64,000 nt of DNA from Sphingomonas melonis (GTDB lineage: Bacteria > Pseudomonadota > Alphaproteobacteria > Sphingomonadales > Sphingomonadaceae). Where the stretch lies: the NCBI RefSeq assembly GCF_013409985.1, contig NZ_JACCBY010000009.1:85172-149171 (forward strand), written 5' to 3'. Below are positions 25,119 to 33,503 of the stretch, piece after piece. The notes below the pieces were generated by a model. That model was not told the origin of the DNA, did no database searches, and worked only from the letters and a program-made list of their open reading frames with translations. Both the position numbers and the translations under genes were made by a program. The first letter of the stretch is position 1; each line of letters starts with the position of its first letter.

Positions 25119-26195
25119 CTACTTTGGGCCGTGTCTACCCGGCGGCAGCGCCGCGATCCAGTGGGCGAGCGGCTCCCACAGCATCGCCCGGCCACGGCCG
25201 CCGACGATCATCCCGACATGGCCGAGGCCGAGATCGCGGCGGTCGGCGAGCCCAGCGGCGGTGGCGGCGGGCACGATCCGGTCGGTGAGCGAGACGAACT
25301 CGACCGCCGGACAGGCGAGCCGCGCAGGCGAGGCGGGGGCGCCGCGGATGATCCATTCGCCCGTCCCCGGCGCGTCCTGCGCGACGAACCGTTCGAACAG
25401 GTCGCGCGCCGCGGCGAGCGGCAGCGGCTCGCCCGCGTTCGCCCAATCCTCCAGCCGCACGAAGGCGCGCGCCGCGGCGCTGTCGGGGTCGAGCCGCCCG
25501 AACGATTCGTATTTCGCGACGGTGCGCGCCGGATCGAGCCGCCAGAAGCCCGCCTGCAACACCTCCATCGGCAGCACGCCGAGCGCCTCCGCGGTCGGCC
25601 TAGCCGCCTGCCACAGATCGAGCATCGCCGGCGCGGCATCGCCGTAACCGGCGAAATGCCACGGCGCGGCGATCGTCGCGAGGCCCGCCACCGGGGTGGC
25701 TCCCGCCGCCGCCAGCGCCATCGTCCCTCCGAGGCAATAGCCGACCAGCACCGGCGGCTCGTCGAGCTGCTCGATCAGCGGCAGCAGCAGCGATTCGATA
25801 TGGGCGGTCATGTCCATCTCGCGATCGGCCGCGCCGGGCGTGCCCCAGTCGACCAGCGCGACGCGGAATCCCTGCGCCGCCATCCAGCGCACCAGCGAGG
25901 CGTCACCGAGATCGAGGATTGCCGGCGGGTTGATCAGCGATGGCACGAACACGACCATCCGGCCGCGCCCGCCATAATAGCGCAGGCACGCCCGCCCGAC
26001 GGCGGCGAGCGCCGGCATCGGCGCGGGCGGGGCAGGGCGCGGCGCCTGCTGATAGGCGGCGAGCCCGGCGAGCGCCGCGGCGGTCCGCTCGGGCTGTGCT
26101 GCGGTTTCGCTGCGCAACATGTCAAGGAACAGCGGCAAGGGCCGCGGGCCGTGTTGCGGTGCGAAAAATTGCGGCGTAACATCCTCCTCAGTCAC
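25119..26195 (-). CDS. PhaC-like alpha/beta hydrolase (PHA synthase-related)
   Basis: A 358-residue alpha/beta hydrolase with a PhaC-type nucleophile box, Cys154 in GYCLGG, plus 'VFVPSLINPPAILDLG', an Asp in SLTDRIVP and a His in GLGHVGM. PHA synthases use this Cys-Asp-His triad to polymerise hydroxyacyl-CoA. The length fits class III PhaC rather than the class I enzyme of nearly 600 residues, but no PhaE partner is visible. The GTG start at 26195 lacks a clear Shine-Dalgarno and may be wrong. It lies 13 bp before the thiolase gene and is divergent from phaR. Confidence 0.72.
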   Translation of the reverse strand: MTEEDVTPQFFAPQHGPRPLPLFLDMLRSETAAQPERTAAALAGLAAYQQAPRPAPPAPMPALAAVGRACLRYYGGRGRMVVFVPSLINPPAILDLGDASLVRWMAAQGFRVALVDWGTPGAADREMDMTAHIESLLLPLIEQLDEPPVLVGYCLGGTMALAAAGATPVAGLATIAAPWHFAGYGDAAPAMLDLWQAARPTAEALGVLPMEVLQAGFWRLDPARTVAKYESFGRLDPDSAAARAFVRLEDWANAGEPLPLAAARDLFERFVAQDAPGTGEWIIRGAPASPARLACPAVEFVSLTDRIVPAATAAGLADRRDLGLGHVGMIVGGRGRAMLWEPLAHWIAALPPGRHGPK

Positions 26196-26227
26196 GGCAA
26201 CGGACCGTCGCGCGACAGGGGAGCGGT

Positions 26228-26788
26228 ATGAAGAAGCAGGCCAGGGGCGACGGAATCGTCATCATCAAGAAATACGCCAACCGGCGCCTTTATAATACCG
26301 AGACCTCGTCCTACATCACGCTCGAGCATCTGGCGACGATGACCCGCGAGGGCCGCGACTTCAAGGTCGTCGATGCCAAGACCGACGACGATATCACCCA
26401 CAACGTGCTGACCCAGATCATCATGGAAGAGGAAAGCCGCGGCCAGACGATGCTGCCGGTCAGCTTCCTGCGCCAGCTCATCTCGATGTACGGCGATTCG
26501 ATGCAGGCAATGGTGCCGGGCTATCTGGAGGCGTCGATGGACAGCTTCCGCCGCAACCAGGAACAGTTCAAGACCGCGGTCGAGGGCGCCTTCGCCCATT
26601 CGCCCTTCGCCGAGATCGCCAAGCGCAACCTGCAGATGCTCGAAGTCGCGGCGCAGGCGTTCCAGGCGCCGGTGGTCGCGCCGATCACCCCCGCGGCCGC
26701 GCCGAGCCCGGCCAGCAAGGACGACCAGATCGCCGCGCTCAAGGCGGAACTGTCGCGCCTGCAGGACAAGGTGGAAAAGCTCGGCTGA
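26228..26788 (+). CDS. phaR: Polyhydroxyalkanoate synthesis repressor PhaR
   Basis: A 186-residue protein with the PHB/PHA accumulation regulator DNA-binding domain at the N-terminus ('IIKKYANRRLYNTETSSYIT'), then a helical region and a coiled-coil-like tail (about 165-185). PhaR senses PHA granules and represses phasin and synthesis genes. It is divergent from the PhaC-like gene with only 32 bp between starts, so it probably acts on that interval. GGGGAG precedes the ATG. Confidence 0.93.
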   Translation: MKKQARGDGIVIIKKYANRRLYNTETSSYITLEHLATMTREGRDFKVVDAKTDDDITHNVLTQIIMEEESRGQTMLPVSFLRQLISMYGDSMQAMVPGYLEASMDSFRRNQEQFKTAVEGAFAHSPFAEIAKRNLQMLEVAAQAFQAPVVAPITPAAAPSPASKDDQIAALKAELSRLQDKVEKLG

Positions 26789-26798
26789 GGCGGGGCGC

Positions 26799-26984
26799 AT
26801 GCCGGCGATGTTCTGGGCGGCGGGCGCGACGGTGCTGCTCGCGCTTGCAGCGGCCTTTGCCGATCGCCGCCGGCGGCTGCGCGCCGATCCCGACCGCGTC
26901 GGTTTCGTCGACTGGCGTACCGTCCAGATGGCGGCGCTGCTCGCGACGATCCTGCTGGTGAGCCTCGGCCTGCACATGCGGTGA
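26799..26984 (+). CDS. Small two-helix membrane protein
   Basis: A 61-residue protein with two hydrophobic segments (about 4-21 and 43-60) separated by a strongly basic, Arg-rich loop (DRRRRLRADPDR). It follows phaR by 10 bp and is probably co-transcribed. Function unknown. Confidence 0.6.
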   Translation: MPAMFWAAGATVLLALAAAFADRRRRLRADPDRVGFVDWRTVQMAALLATILLVSLGLHMR

Positions 26985-27035
26985 GGCGGGGCCGTCGATG
27001 GGTGTCCGTGTGACCGGGCCAGAGACAAGAAGGGG

Positions 27036-27256
27036 TTGATTCACGCGAAGGCGCGAAGGCGCGAAGAGAAGGGAAGAGTTTTGCGCGCAGAGGCGCGGAG
27101 GCGCAGAGATGGCAGGGCCGCGTCAGCGGCCTTCATCCTTCACAACGTTGGTTTGCAAGGCGCTTCGCGCCAGACGCGACATCTCTGCGCCCTCTGCGCC
27201 TCTGCGCGAACCAAATTCCTTCTCTCTTCGCGCCTTCGCGCCTTCGCGTGAATCAA
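27036..27256. repeat. 221-bp nested inverted-repeat element
   Basis: The outer arms are a perfect 34-bp inverted repeat (27036-27069 and 27223-27256) made of GCGAAGGC units. A second inverted repeat of CGCAGAGGCGC-type sequence (about 27084-27111 and 27180-27208) is nested inside. Short open frames within it are by-products of the repeat. It accounts for most of the gap between 26984 and 27369. The same arm motif occurs at 8322 and 8869. Confidence 0.88.
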
Positions 27257-27368
27257 ACCTCTTCCTTACGACGGAAGACCTCGGTCTCTGCCCTGAACTC
27301 CCGCGCGCGCGGGAGCTCGGAACGGGGCAGGGACTTCCGCAGGGGGCTCGCAGCCCCGACCCTGCGCC

Positions 27369-28550
27369 TCAATAGAATTGCCGCAGGGTCAGCGTCCGCG
27401 CCGTCCCGTCGCACAGATCGAGCCGCACCGCCGTGCCCGGCGCGCCGATCGCCCATTTCGCCAGCGCGCTCGTCGGATAGTCGGCGGTGATCGGCTGGCC
27501 GTTGATCCGGCAGATCGTCTCGCCCGGCTTCCAGCCGGCCGCCGCCGCCGGCCCGCCGCGCATGACGTGCAGCACCTTGAGCCGGTCGCGCTCCAGCCCG
27601 ACGAGGAGGCCGCTGGTCGAGCGCAGCGGCGGCGCGTCCGCATCGGACCCCGGCTTCAGGACCATCCGCCCCGCGCCGGGATCGAGCAGCACGCGATAGT
27701 TCTGCAACAGCCCCGATCCGATCCGCCCCGCGACACCGATCGTCTCGGAGAACCCGGCGGCGGGCTCGACCCGCGCCTCGACGTTGCGGATCGTTTGCTG
27801 GCCGAGCGACACCGCCGGCAGGATGGCGAGCGTGCTCACCGTCTCGCCGGCGAGGCCGAAGGAGATGGTCGTCGTCGTCGGCAGCCGCGCGATCCCGGCC
27901 GCCTTGGCGGAGGCGGCGGACAGCGTCAGCGCTGATCCGTCGCCGGTATCGACGATCATCGGCGACAGGCGCCGGCTGCCGATCGTCGCGCTGCTTTCGT
28001 AGACGCGGCGACCGGCAGAGATGGTCAGCGGCGCGATCGCCCCGACGAACGGCATCCGCCCCGACGGCAGCAGGCGGAAGCGGTGGTTTGCATAATCGAT
28101 ATCGAGCGCCTGCCCGCCGGTGACGTCGCGGCCGATCAGCATGTCGACCGCCTGCGCGCTGCCGGTGGCGAGCGCGGGCAGGTCGGCGACGGTGACGCCG
28201 CCGCCGCTGCGGGTGAGGCCGCCGATCGTCAGCCGCCGCGTCGCCAGCCAGCCGACGGCCACCGCGCCGTTGCCGCCGCCGCCGATCGCGGTCGCCTGAC
28301 CGTTGGCGGTGACCCGCGCCGGATCGGCCGCGGCGGATTTGGCGGCGAGCACCGAATAGCTCACCCCGGTGTCGAGGATCGCGGTCACCGCCCGTCCGTC
28401 GAGTGTCAGCGTGAAGCGGATCTGGTTGCCCGGGGTCAGGTCGAACGGCACCCAGCGCGTCTCGCTGTCGGCGGCGAGCGTGACGGTGCCCTCGCGCCCC
28501 GCGGGCTGGGGCGAGGCGGCGAGCAACAACAGAGGCAGGAACAGGCGCAT
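27369..28550 (-). CDS. Secreted retropepsin-like aspartic protease with PDZ domain
   Basis: A 393-residue protein with a signal peptide (MRLFLPLLLLAASPQP) and two retropepsin-like halves, each with its own DTG (Asp60 in AILDTGVSYS and Asp201 in MIVDTGDGSA). A PDZ domain occupies about 310-393. This is the aspartyl protease-PDZ family found in many Gram-negative bacteria. It probably acts in the periplasm; substrates are unknown. It lies downstream of the CpaF gene on the same strand. Confidence 0.82.
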   Translation of the reverse strand: MRLFLPLLLLAASPQPAGREGTVTLAADSETRWVPFDLTPGNQIRFTLTLDGRAVTAILDTGVSYSVLAAKSAAADPARVTANGQATAIGGGGNGAVAVGWLATRRLTIGGLTRSGGGVTVADLPALATGSAQAVDMLIGRDVTGGQALDIDYANHRFRLLPSGRMPFVGAIAPLTISAGRRVYESSATIGSRRLSPMIVDTGDGSALTLSAASAKAAGIARLPTTTTISFGLAGETVSTLAILPAVSLGQQTIRNVEARVEPAAGFSETIGVAGRIGSGLLQNYRVLLDPGAGRMVLKPGSDADAPPLRSTSGLLVGLERDRLKVLHVMRGGPAAAAGWKPGETICRINGQPITADYPTSALAKWAIGAPGTAVRLDLCDGTARTLTLRQFY

Positions 28551-28634
28551 CGCCCGACCCTAACGACGGATCGCGGGCGCTGCCACAAGGGGTTGGGATG
28601 GTTGCCGAGGTTCGGGGCGTCGGTCCGGCCTACC

Positions 28635-28715
28635 CGTCACCCCCGACGTGTTCCGCGTCCACTCCGTGGCGAAGGGAAACGGTCGAGGGGGAGTGCGCGC
28701 CTGTGGTCCGGTGGA
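28635..28715. repeat. Degenerate MITE-like element, right arm lost
   Basis: Starts CGTCACCCCCGACGTGTTCC and follows the core of the full element in reverse orientation, ending near GGTCCGGTGGACC. The terminal arm is missing, so it is a decayed copy. Confidence 0.6.
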
Positions 28716-28731
28716 CCTACCGCAGGCGATC

Positions 28732-30273
28732 CTACAGGCACGCCTCCAGATACGCCTGGTCGAACCCGAATTGCTTCGCCTTGTCGAGCGTATAGGGCCG
28801 CAGCCCCATCGAGCGGTACTCGCCGATGATCTTGCCGTCGGCGCTCTCGTCGAGGTATTCGAACTTGAACAATTCCTGCGTCACGATCACTGGCCCTTCC
28901 ATGCCGATCACCTCGGTGACGTTGGTGACGCGGCGCGAGCCGTCGCGCAGGCGCTTCACCTGGATGATGAGCTCGACCGAGTCGGCGATCTGGCGGCTGA
29001 TCGCCTCCTTGGGCACCTTGATGTCCGACATCATCACCATGTTCTCCATGCGGGCGAGCGCCTCGCGCGGGGAATTGGCGTGGAGCGTGCACATCGAGCC
29101 GTCGTGACCGGTGTTCATCGCCGCGAGCATGTCGAAACATTCGCTGCCGCGGATTTCGCCCAGGATGATGCGGTCGGGGCGCATACGCAGCGCGTTCTTG
29201 ACGAGGTCGCGGATGCTCACCTCGCCTTGCCCTTCGAGATTGGCCGGTCGCGTCTCGAGCGGCAGCCAGTGCGGCTGTTGCAGGCGAAGCTCGGCGGCGT
29301 CCTCGATCGTCAGCACGCGCTCGCCCGGGTCGATCATCTTCGACAAAGCGTTGAGCATCGTCGTCTTGCCCGAGCCGGTGCCGCCCGAGATGACGACATT
29401 GAACCGGCTCGCGCCCGCGATCTTGAGCGCGGTCGCCATCTTCGGGCTCATGCTGCCGAAGCCGGCCATCATGTCGAGCGTGATCGGCTTGGCGGAGAAT
29501 TTGCGGATCGAGATCGCGGTGCCGCGCAGCGACAGCGGCGGCACGATGACGTTGACGCGGCTGCCGTCCTTGAGGCGCGCGTCGGCGAGCGGCGTGGTCT
29601 GGTCGACGCGGCGGCCGACCGAATTGACGATCCGCTGCGCGATCTGGAACAGATGCTCCTCGTCGCGGAACTGGATCTGCGCCAACTCCAGCTTGCCTTT
29701 GCGCTCGACATAGGTCTGGTCAGGGCCGTTGACCATGATGTCGGTGATCGCCGGATCGGCGAGCAATTCCTCCAGCGGCCCCAATCCGAGCAACTCGTCG
29801 ACCAGCACCTTTTCCAGCGCGAATTGTTCGCGCCGGTTGAGCGTCAGCTTCAGTTCGGCGAGCACCTCGCCGATGATCGGGCGGAATTCCTCGGCGAGCT
29901 CGTCCTTGCCGAGCGTCGCGGCGGCCTCTGGGTCGACGCGTTCGAGCAGGCGGGGAAGCACCTGCTCCTTGATCTTGTGGATCGACGCCTCGAAGCCCTC
30001 GCCGCGGCTGCTGCCGGCGTCGCCGCTGGCGTTCTGGCGATCGGTCAGCCGTTGCATCGCGTCGAGCGTGCCGGCCGGCAGGGTGCTCGCGAACGGGTCG
30101 TCGCCCGCCGCCGCGCCGGGCAGCGGCATCGTCTCGATCGGCGGGAACTGGCTGCCGGGAGCGGGCTCGTCGGCGCGCGGCACCGCGCCGCCTTGCATCG
30201 GGCGTGCCACGCCGAACGCCGGCCGCGCCGGCTGTCCGTTCCCCACTCCGCTGCGACGCCCGAACGCACTCAT
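28732..30273 (-). CDS. cpaF: CpaF/TadA-type secretion ATPase
   Basis: A 513-residue type II/IV secretion ATPase. A disordered N-terminus (1-90) is followed by the helical N-domain and the ATPase core with Walker A GGTGSGKT (297-304), then 'MRPDRIILGEIRGSE' and 'NTGHDGSMCTLHANSPREAL'. CpaF powers Flp/Tad pilus assembly. No other tad/cpa genes (cpaB, cpaE, tadB, tadC, flp) lie nearby, so it is isolated or the cluster is split. It is divergent from a trypsin-like protease gene. Confidence 0.92.
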   Translation of the reverse strand: MSAFGRRSGVGNGQPARPAFGVARPMQGGAVPRADEPAPGSQFPPIETMPLPGAAAGDDPFASTLPAGTLDAMQRLTDRQNASGDAGSSRGEGFEASIHKIKEQVLPRLLERVDPEAAATLGKDELAEEFRPIIGEVLAELKLTLNRREQFALEKVLVDELLGLGPLEELLADPAITDIMVNGPDQTYVERKGKLELAQIQFRDEEHLFQIAQRIVNSVGRRVDQTTPLADARLKDGSRVNVIVPPLSLRGTAISIRKFSAKPITLDMMAGFGSMSPKMATALKIAGASRFNVVISGGTGSGKTTMLNALSKMIDPGERVLTIEDAAELRLQQPHWLPLETRPANLEGQGEVSIRDLVKNALRMRPDRIILGEIRGSECFDMLAAMNTGHDGSMCTLHANSPREALARMENMVMMSDIKVPKEAISRQIADSVELIIQVKRLRDGSRRVTNVTEVIGMEGPVIVTQELFKFEYLDESADGKIIGEYRSMGLRPYTLDKAKQFGFDQAYLEACL

Positions 30274-30408
30274 ACACTCTTCCTCGAACTTCGGTGGTTA
30301 GCGGTAGGCCGCAGAGTTTGAGATTTTCCTAACCAAACCAAAGTGGTGCGTCTGGACCCCGATCGCTGCGCTTGACAGGGGCGCGCCGCTGCCGTTCGGA
30401 GGCGCGGC

Positions 30409-31905
30409 ATGCGCCGGTTCCTGCTCCTCCTGCTCGCCCTGATCTGGGCCAGTCCCGCCGCCGCCGACGACATCGGCGCGACCGCGCGCGGCGTCGTGCG
30501 CGTCGTCACCATCGCCGTGGTCGATGGCCAGGTCGTCGGCTTCGGCCATGGCAGCGGCGTCGCGATCGCGCCCAACCGCATCGTCACCAACGCGCACGTC
30601 ATGGAATTGGCCGAACGCTATCCCGACAATGTCGTGATCGGGGTCGTGCCGTCGGAGGGGGACAAGAGCTATCAGGGGCGCGTCATCGCCTATGATGCCA
30701 GGCGCGACCTGGCGCTGATCGAATTCGCCGGCGCCCGCCTGCCGCCCGCCGCGCTCTATACCGGGCCGGTGAGCGAGGGCGATCCGGTGGTCGCACTCGG
30801 CTATCCCGGCAACGTCGATCTCGCCACCGCGCAGTCCGCGGCGGACTATATCCGGCCGACCTCGCCGGTCCGGTCGGAGGGCGTCTTTTCCGGCCGGCGC
30901 AGCCTGACCGGGATCGAGGTGCTGCTCCACACCGCCAGCATCGCGCGCGGCAATTCGGGCGGGCCGCTGCTCGACCGCTGCGGCCGCGTGATCGGCATCA
31001 ACTCGGCGATCACCCGCGGCGAGGAGGGCGACGGCTCGTTCGGCTTCGCCATCGCCGATACCGAGCTTTCGGCGTTCCTGCGCGACGCGAAACAGCCCTA
31101 TGCCTCGGTCGGCACCGCCTGCACCTCGATCGAAGAGCGGTTGCGCGACGATACCGAGGCGGACGCCCATGCCCGCGCCGACGCGCTGACCAGCCAGCGC
31201 GACGCCGCCACCCGCGCCGCGATGAGCCGCGAGGAGGCGCTCGCCCGCGCCCGCCAGGCCGCGCAGACCCGGCGCGAGAACGTCATGGGCTTCGCCGGGC
31301 TGCTGCTGGTGCTCGGCGCGATGGGGGTCGGCGGCGCCGGGCTGTTCGCGCTGCAGCGCCAGCGCCGCCGCACGCGCTGGGCGGCCGGCCTGGGCGGGAT
31401 CGTCATGGTCGGTGCGATCGTCGTGTTCCTGCTGCGCCCGGTCAGCGAACCGGCGCTGCCGCCGCCGCCCACGGTGGTCAGCCAGGTCGTGCCCAACGCG
31501 CCGCTCGGCAAGCTCACCTGCGTCTTCCAGCCCGAACGCAGCCGCGTCACCGTCTCGCCGACCACCGATGTCGCGTTGCATTGGGGACGCAGCGGCTGCG
31601 CGGACGGCGTCCAGTATCTCGCCACCGGCGACCGCTGGGAGCGGGTGGTGGTGCCCGAGACCGAGCAGACGGTGTCGGTCGTCGCCTTCGATCCGGTCAC
31701 CCGCCGCTACACCGACACGCGCTACATGCTCGGCGCGCAGGCGATGGCGCAGCTGCGCAAGCAGCAGCAGGGGCAGGAGCGGGCGCCGCGCTGCACCGTC
31801 GATCCCGTCGCGATCGAGCGGCTCGCGCAGCAGCAATCGGCGATCCGCACCGCGCTGCCGCCGCTGCCCAACGAGAAGCTCGTCTATAGTTGTCGGACGG
31901 GCTGA
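30409..31905 (+). CDS. Membrane-anchored trypsin-like serine protease
   Basis: A 498-residue protein. It has a signal peptide (1-19) and an S1 protease domain (about 25-228) with a complete triad: His63 (TNAHV), Asp100 (RDLALI) and Ser183 (ARGNSGGPL). A charged helical linker (240-290) follows, then two membrane helices (about 292-315 and 325-343) and a C-terminal domain of about 150 residues without recognised fold. It is DegP-like in the protease part but has no PDZ. GGAGG precedes the ATG. Confidence 0.8.
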   Translation: MRRFLLLLLALIWASPAAADDIGATARGVVRVVTIAVVDGQVVGFGHGSGVAIAPNRIVTNAHVMELAERYPDNVVIGVVPSEGDKSYQGRVIAYDARRDLALIEFAGARLPPAALYTGPVSEGDPVVALGYPGNVDLATAQSAADYIRPTSPVRSEGVFSGRRSLTGIEVLLHTASIARGNSGGPLLDRCGRVIGINSAITRGEEGDGSFGFAIADTELSAFLRDAKQPYASVGTACTSIEERLRDDTEADAHARADALTSQRDAATRAAMSREEALARARQAAQTRRENVMGFAGLLLVLGAMGVGGAGLFALQRQRRRTRWAAGLGGIVMVGAIVVFLLRPVSEPALPPPPTVVSQVVPNAPLGKLTCVFQPERSRVTVSPTTDVALHWGRSGCADGVQYLATGDRWERVVVPETEQTVSVVAFDPVTRRYTDTRYMLGAQAMAQLRKQQQGQERAPRCTVDPVAIERLAQQQSAIRTALPPLPNEKLVYSCRTG

Positions 31906-31957
31906 CAACCGCAGCGCAGCCGGTCTATTCTATAATCGTGCAAGGTGGGGGCATGAT

Positions 31958-33496
31958 ATGACGAAGATCGGCAGGTTGGGTGTGTGGCTGTTCGCCTTGT
32001 GCTGCGCGCAGCCGGCGGCGGCGGAATGGTTCGAGGCGACGTCCAAGCACTTCATCGTCTACGCCAACGGCACCGCCGACGCGGTGCAGAAGCGGGCGGA
32101 GCGGCTCGAACAGTTCGACAGTCTGGTGCGCTATTATAATTCGATCCCCTCGCGCGAAGGCGACGGATCGAACAAGGTGACCGTCTATGTCGTCGCCAAT
32201 GACGCGGCGGTGCGCCGGCTGTTCGGCGCCGGCGGGGCGCATGTCGCCGGCTTCTACCAGGGGCGCGCGAGCGGCTCGGTCGCCTTCACCCCGGCGCAGG
32301 GCGGCGATCCCGCCGACCTCAACGCGCTCCAGCCGCAGATCGTGCTGTTCCACGAATATACGCATCACCTGATGCTCGGCAATTTCGACACCGCGCTGCC
32401 CGCCTGGTATGCGGAGGGCTATCCCGAATTCCTGTCGACCGCGCGGTTCGAGAAGGACTTCGTCTGGCTCGGCGCGCCCGCGCAGCACCGCGCCTACGAC
32501 CTCCTGCTCGGCAGCGAGCTGACCGCGGAGCAGCTCTTCTCGCTCGACCAGACGAAGAAGATGCGCGATTCGCAGACCGCCGGCCTCTATGCGCGCGGCT
32601 GGCTGCTCACCCACTATCTGATGATCGACCCCAAGCGCGCCGCGCAGCTCAACGCCTATCTGGTCGCGATCAACGACGGCAAGCCGGGGGTCGAGGCGGC
32701 GCGCGCCGCGTTCGGCGATCTCAACGCACTCAACCGGGCGCTGTCGGCCTATCTCCACAAGTCGACGATGGCGGCATACAAGATCCCGCTCACCCGGCTG
32801 CCCAAGCCGGTGGTCACCCTGCGCCCGCTGTCGCCCGGCGAGCGCGAGATGATCACGCTGCGCATGCGCTCCGATCGCGGCGTCAACCACGAGACCGCGC
32901 AGCCGATCCTGGCCGAGGCGCTGCCGATCGCCGAACGCTACCCGAAGGACGCGATGGTACAGGGCTGGTTCGCCGAAATGGCGCTCGATGCCGGCCGCAA
33001 CGATCTGGCCGACGTCGCCGCCGACCGTGCGCTGGCGATCGATGCCAAATCGTCGCAGGCTTTGGTCTACAAGGCGCAGGTGCATCTGCGCCGCGCCCGC
33101 GACGCGAAGGTGACCGATCCGCAGGTGTGGCGGGAGGCGCGCAGCTGGCTGCTGCGGGCCAACAAGCTCGACACCAACGACGCCTATGCGCTGATGCTGT
33201 TCTATTCGAGCTTCGGCATGGCGGGGACGCCGCCGACCGACAATGCCAAGGCGGCGCTGCGCCGCGCGCACGAACTGGTGCCGCAGGATCACGGCCTCGC
33301 CTTCGCCTATGCGACGCAGATGCTGCTCGACGACAAGCGCGACGAGGCGCAGGCGGCGCTGCGTCCGCTCGCCTATTCGGCGCACAGCAGTCCGGACAAT
33401 GCCGCCGCCAGGCTGCTTGCCGCGCTCGCCGAGGGCAAGACCGGCAAGCAGGCGCTCGCCTCGCTCGGCGACGCCAAGATCGCGATCGAGGAATGA
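31958..33496 (+). CDS. Secreted HExxH metallopeptidase-like protein with TPR tail
   Basis: A 512-residue protein. It has a signal peptide (cleaved near AAA-EW at 22), a 'FIVYANG' peptidase-MA-like N-domain, zinc motif His132-Glu133-x-x-His136 (FHEYTHH), and Glu153 in WYAEGYPEF as a likely third ligand (gluzincin, DUF1570-like). From about residue 290 the chain is TPR-like helical repeats. It follows the serine protease gene by 52 bp on the same strand. Catalytic activity is inferred. Confidence 0.75.
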   Translation: MTKIGRLGVWLFALCCAQPAAAEWFEATSKHFIVYANGTADAVQKRAERLEQFDSLVRYYNSIPSREGDGSNKVTVYVVANDAAVRRLFGAGGAHVAGFYQGRASGSVAFTPAQGGDPADLNALQPQIVLFHEYTHHLMLGNFDTALPAWYAEGYPEFLSTARFEKDFVWLGAPAQHRAYDLLLGSELTAEQLFSLDQTKKMRDSQTAGLYARGWLLTHYLMIDPKRAAQLNAYLVAINDGKPGVEAARAAFGDLNALNRALSAYLHKSTMAAYKIPLTRLPKPVVTLRPLSPGEREMITLRMRSDRGVNHETAQPILAEALPIAERYPKDAMVQGWFAEMALDAGRNDLADVAADRALAIDAKSSQALVYKAQVHLRRARDAKVTDPQVWREARSWLLRANKLDTNDAYALMLFYSSFGMAGTPPTDNAKAALRRAHELVPQDHGLAFAYATQMLLDDKRDEAQAALRPLAYSAHSSPDNAAARLLAALAEGKTGKQALASLGDAKIAIEE

Positions 33497-33503
33497 CGCG
33501 CGC

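Noticed and set aside
27036..27256. Short open frames inside the nested repeat element
   Set aside because: Their codons follow the repeat units (KARRRE, APSRES) and they lack ribosome sites.
31925..31945. TATAAT-like box before the HExxH protein gene
   Set aside because: No acceptable -35 at 16-18 nt spacing; the gene is probably read through from the upstream protease gene.
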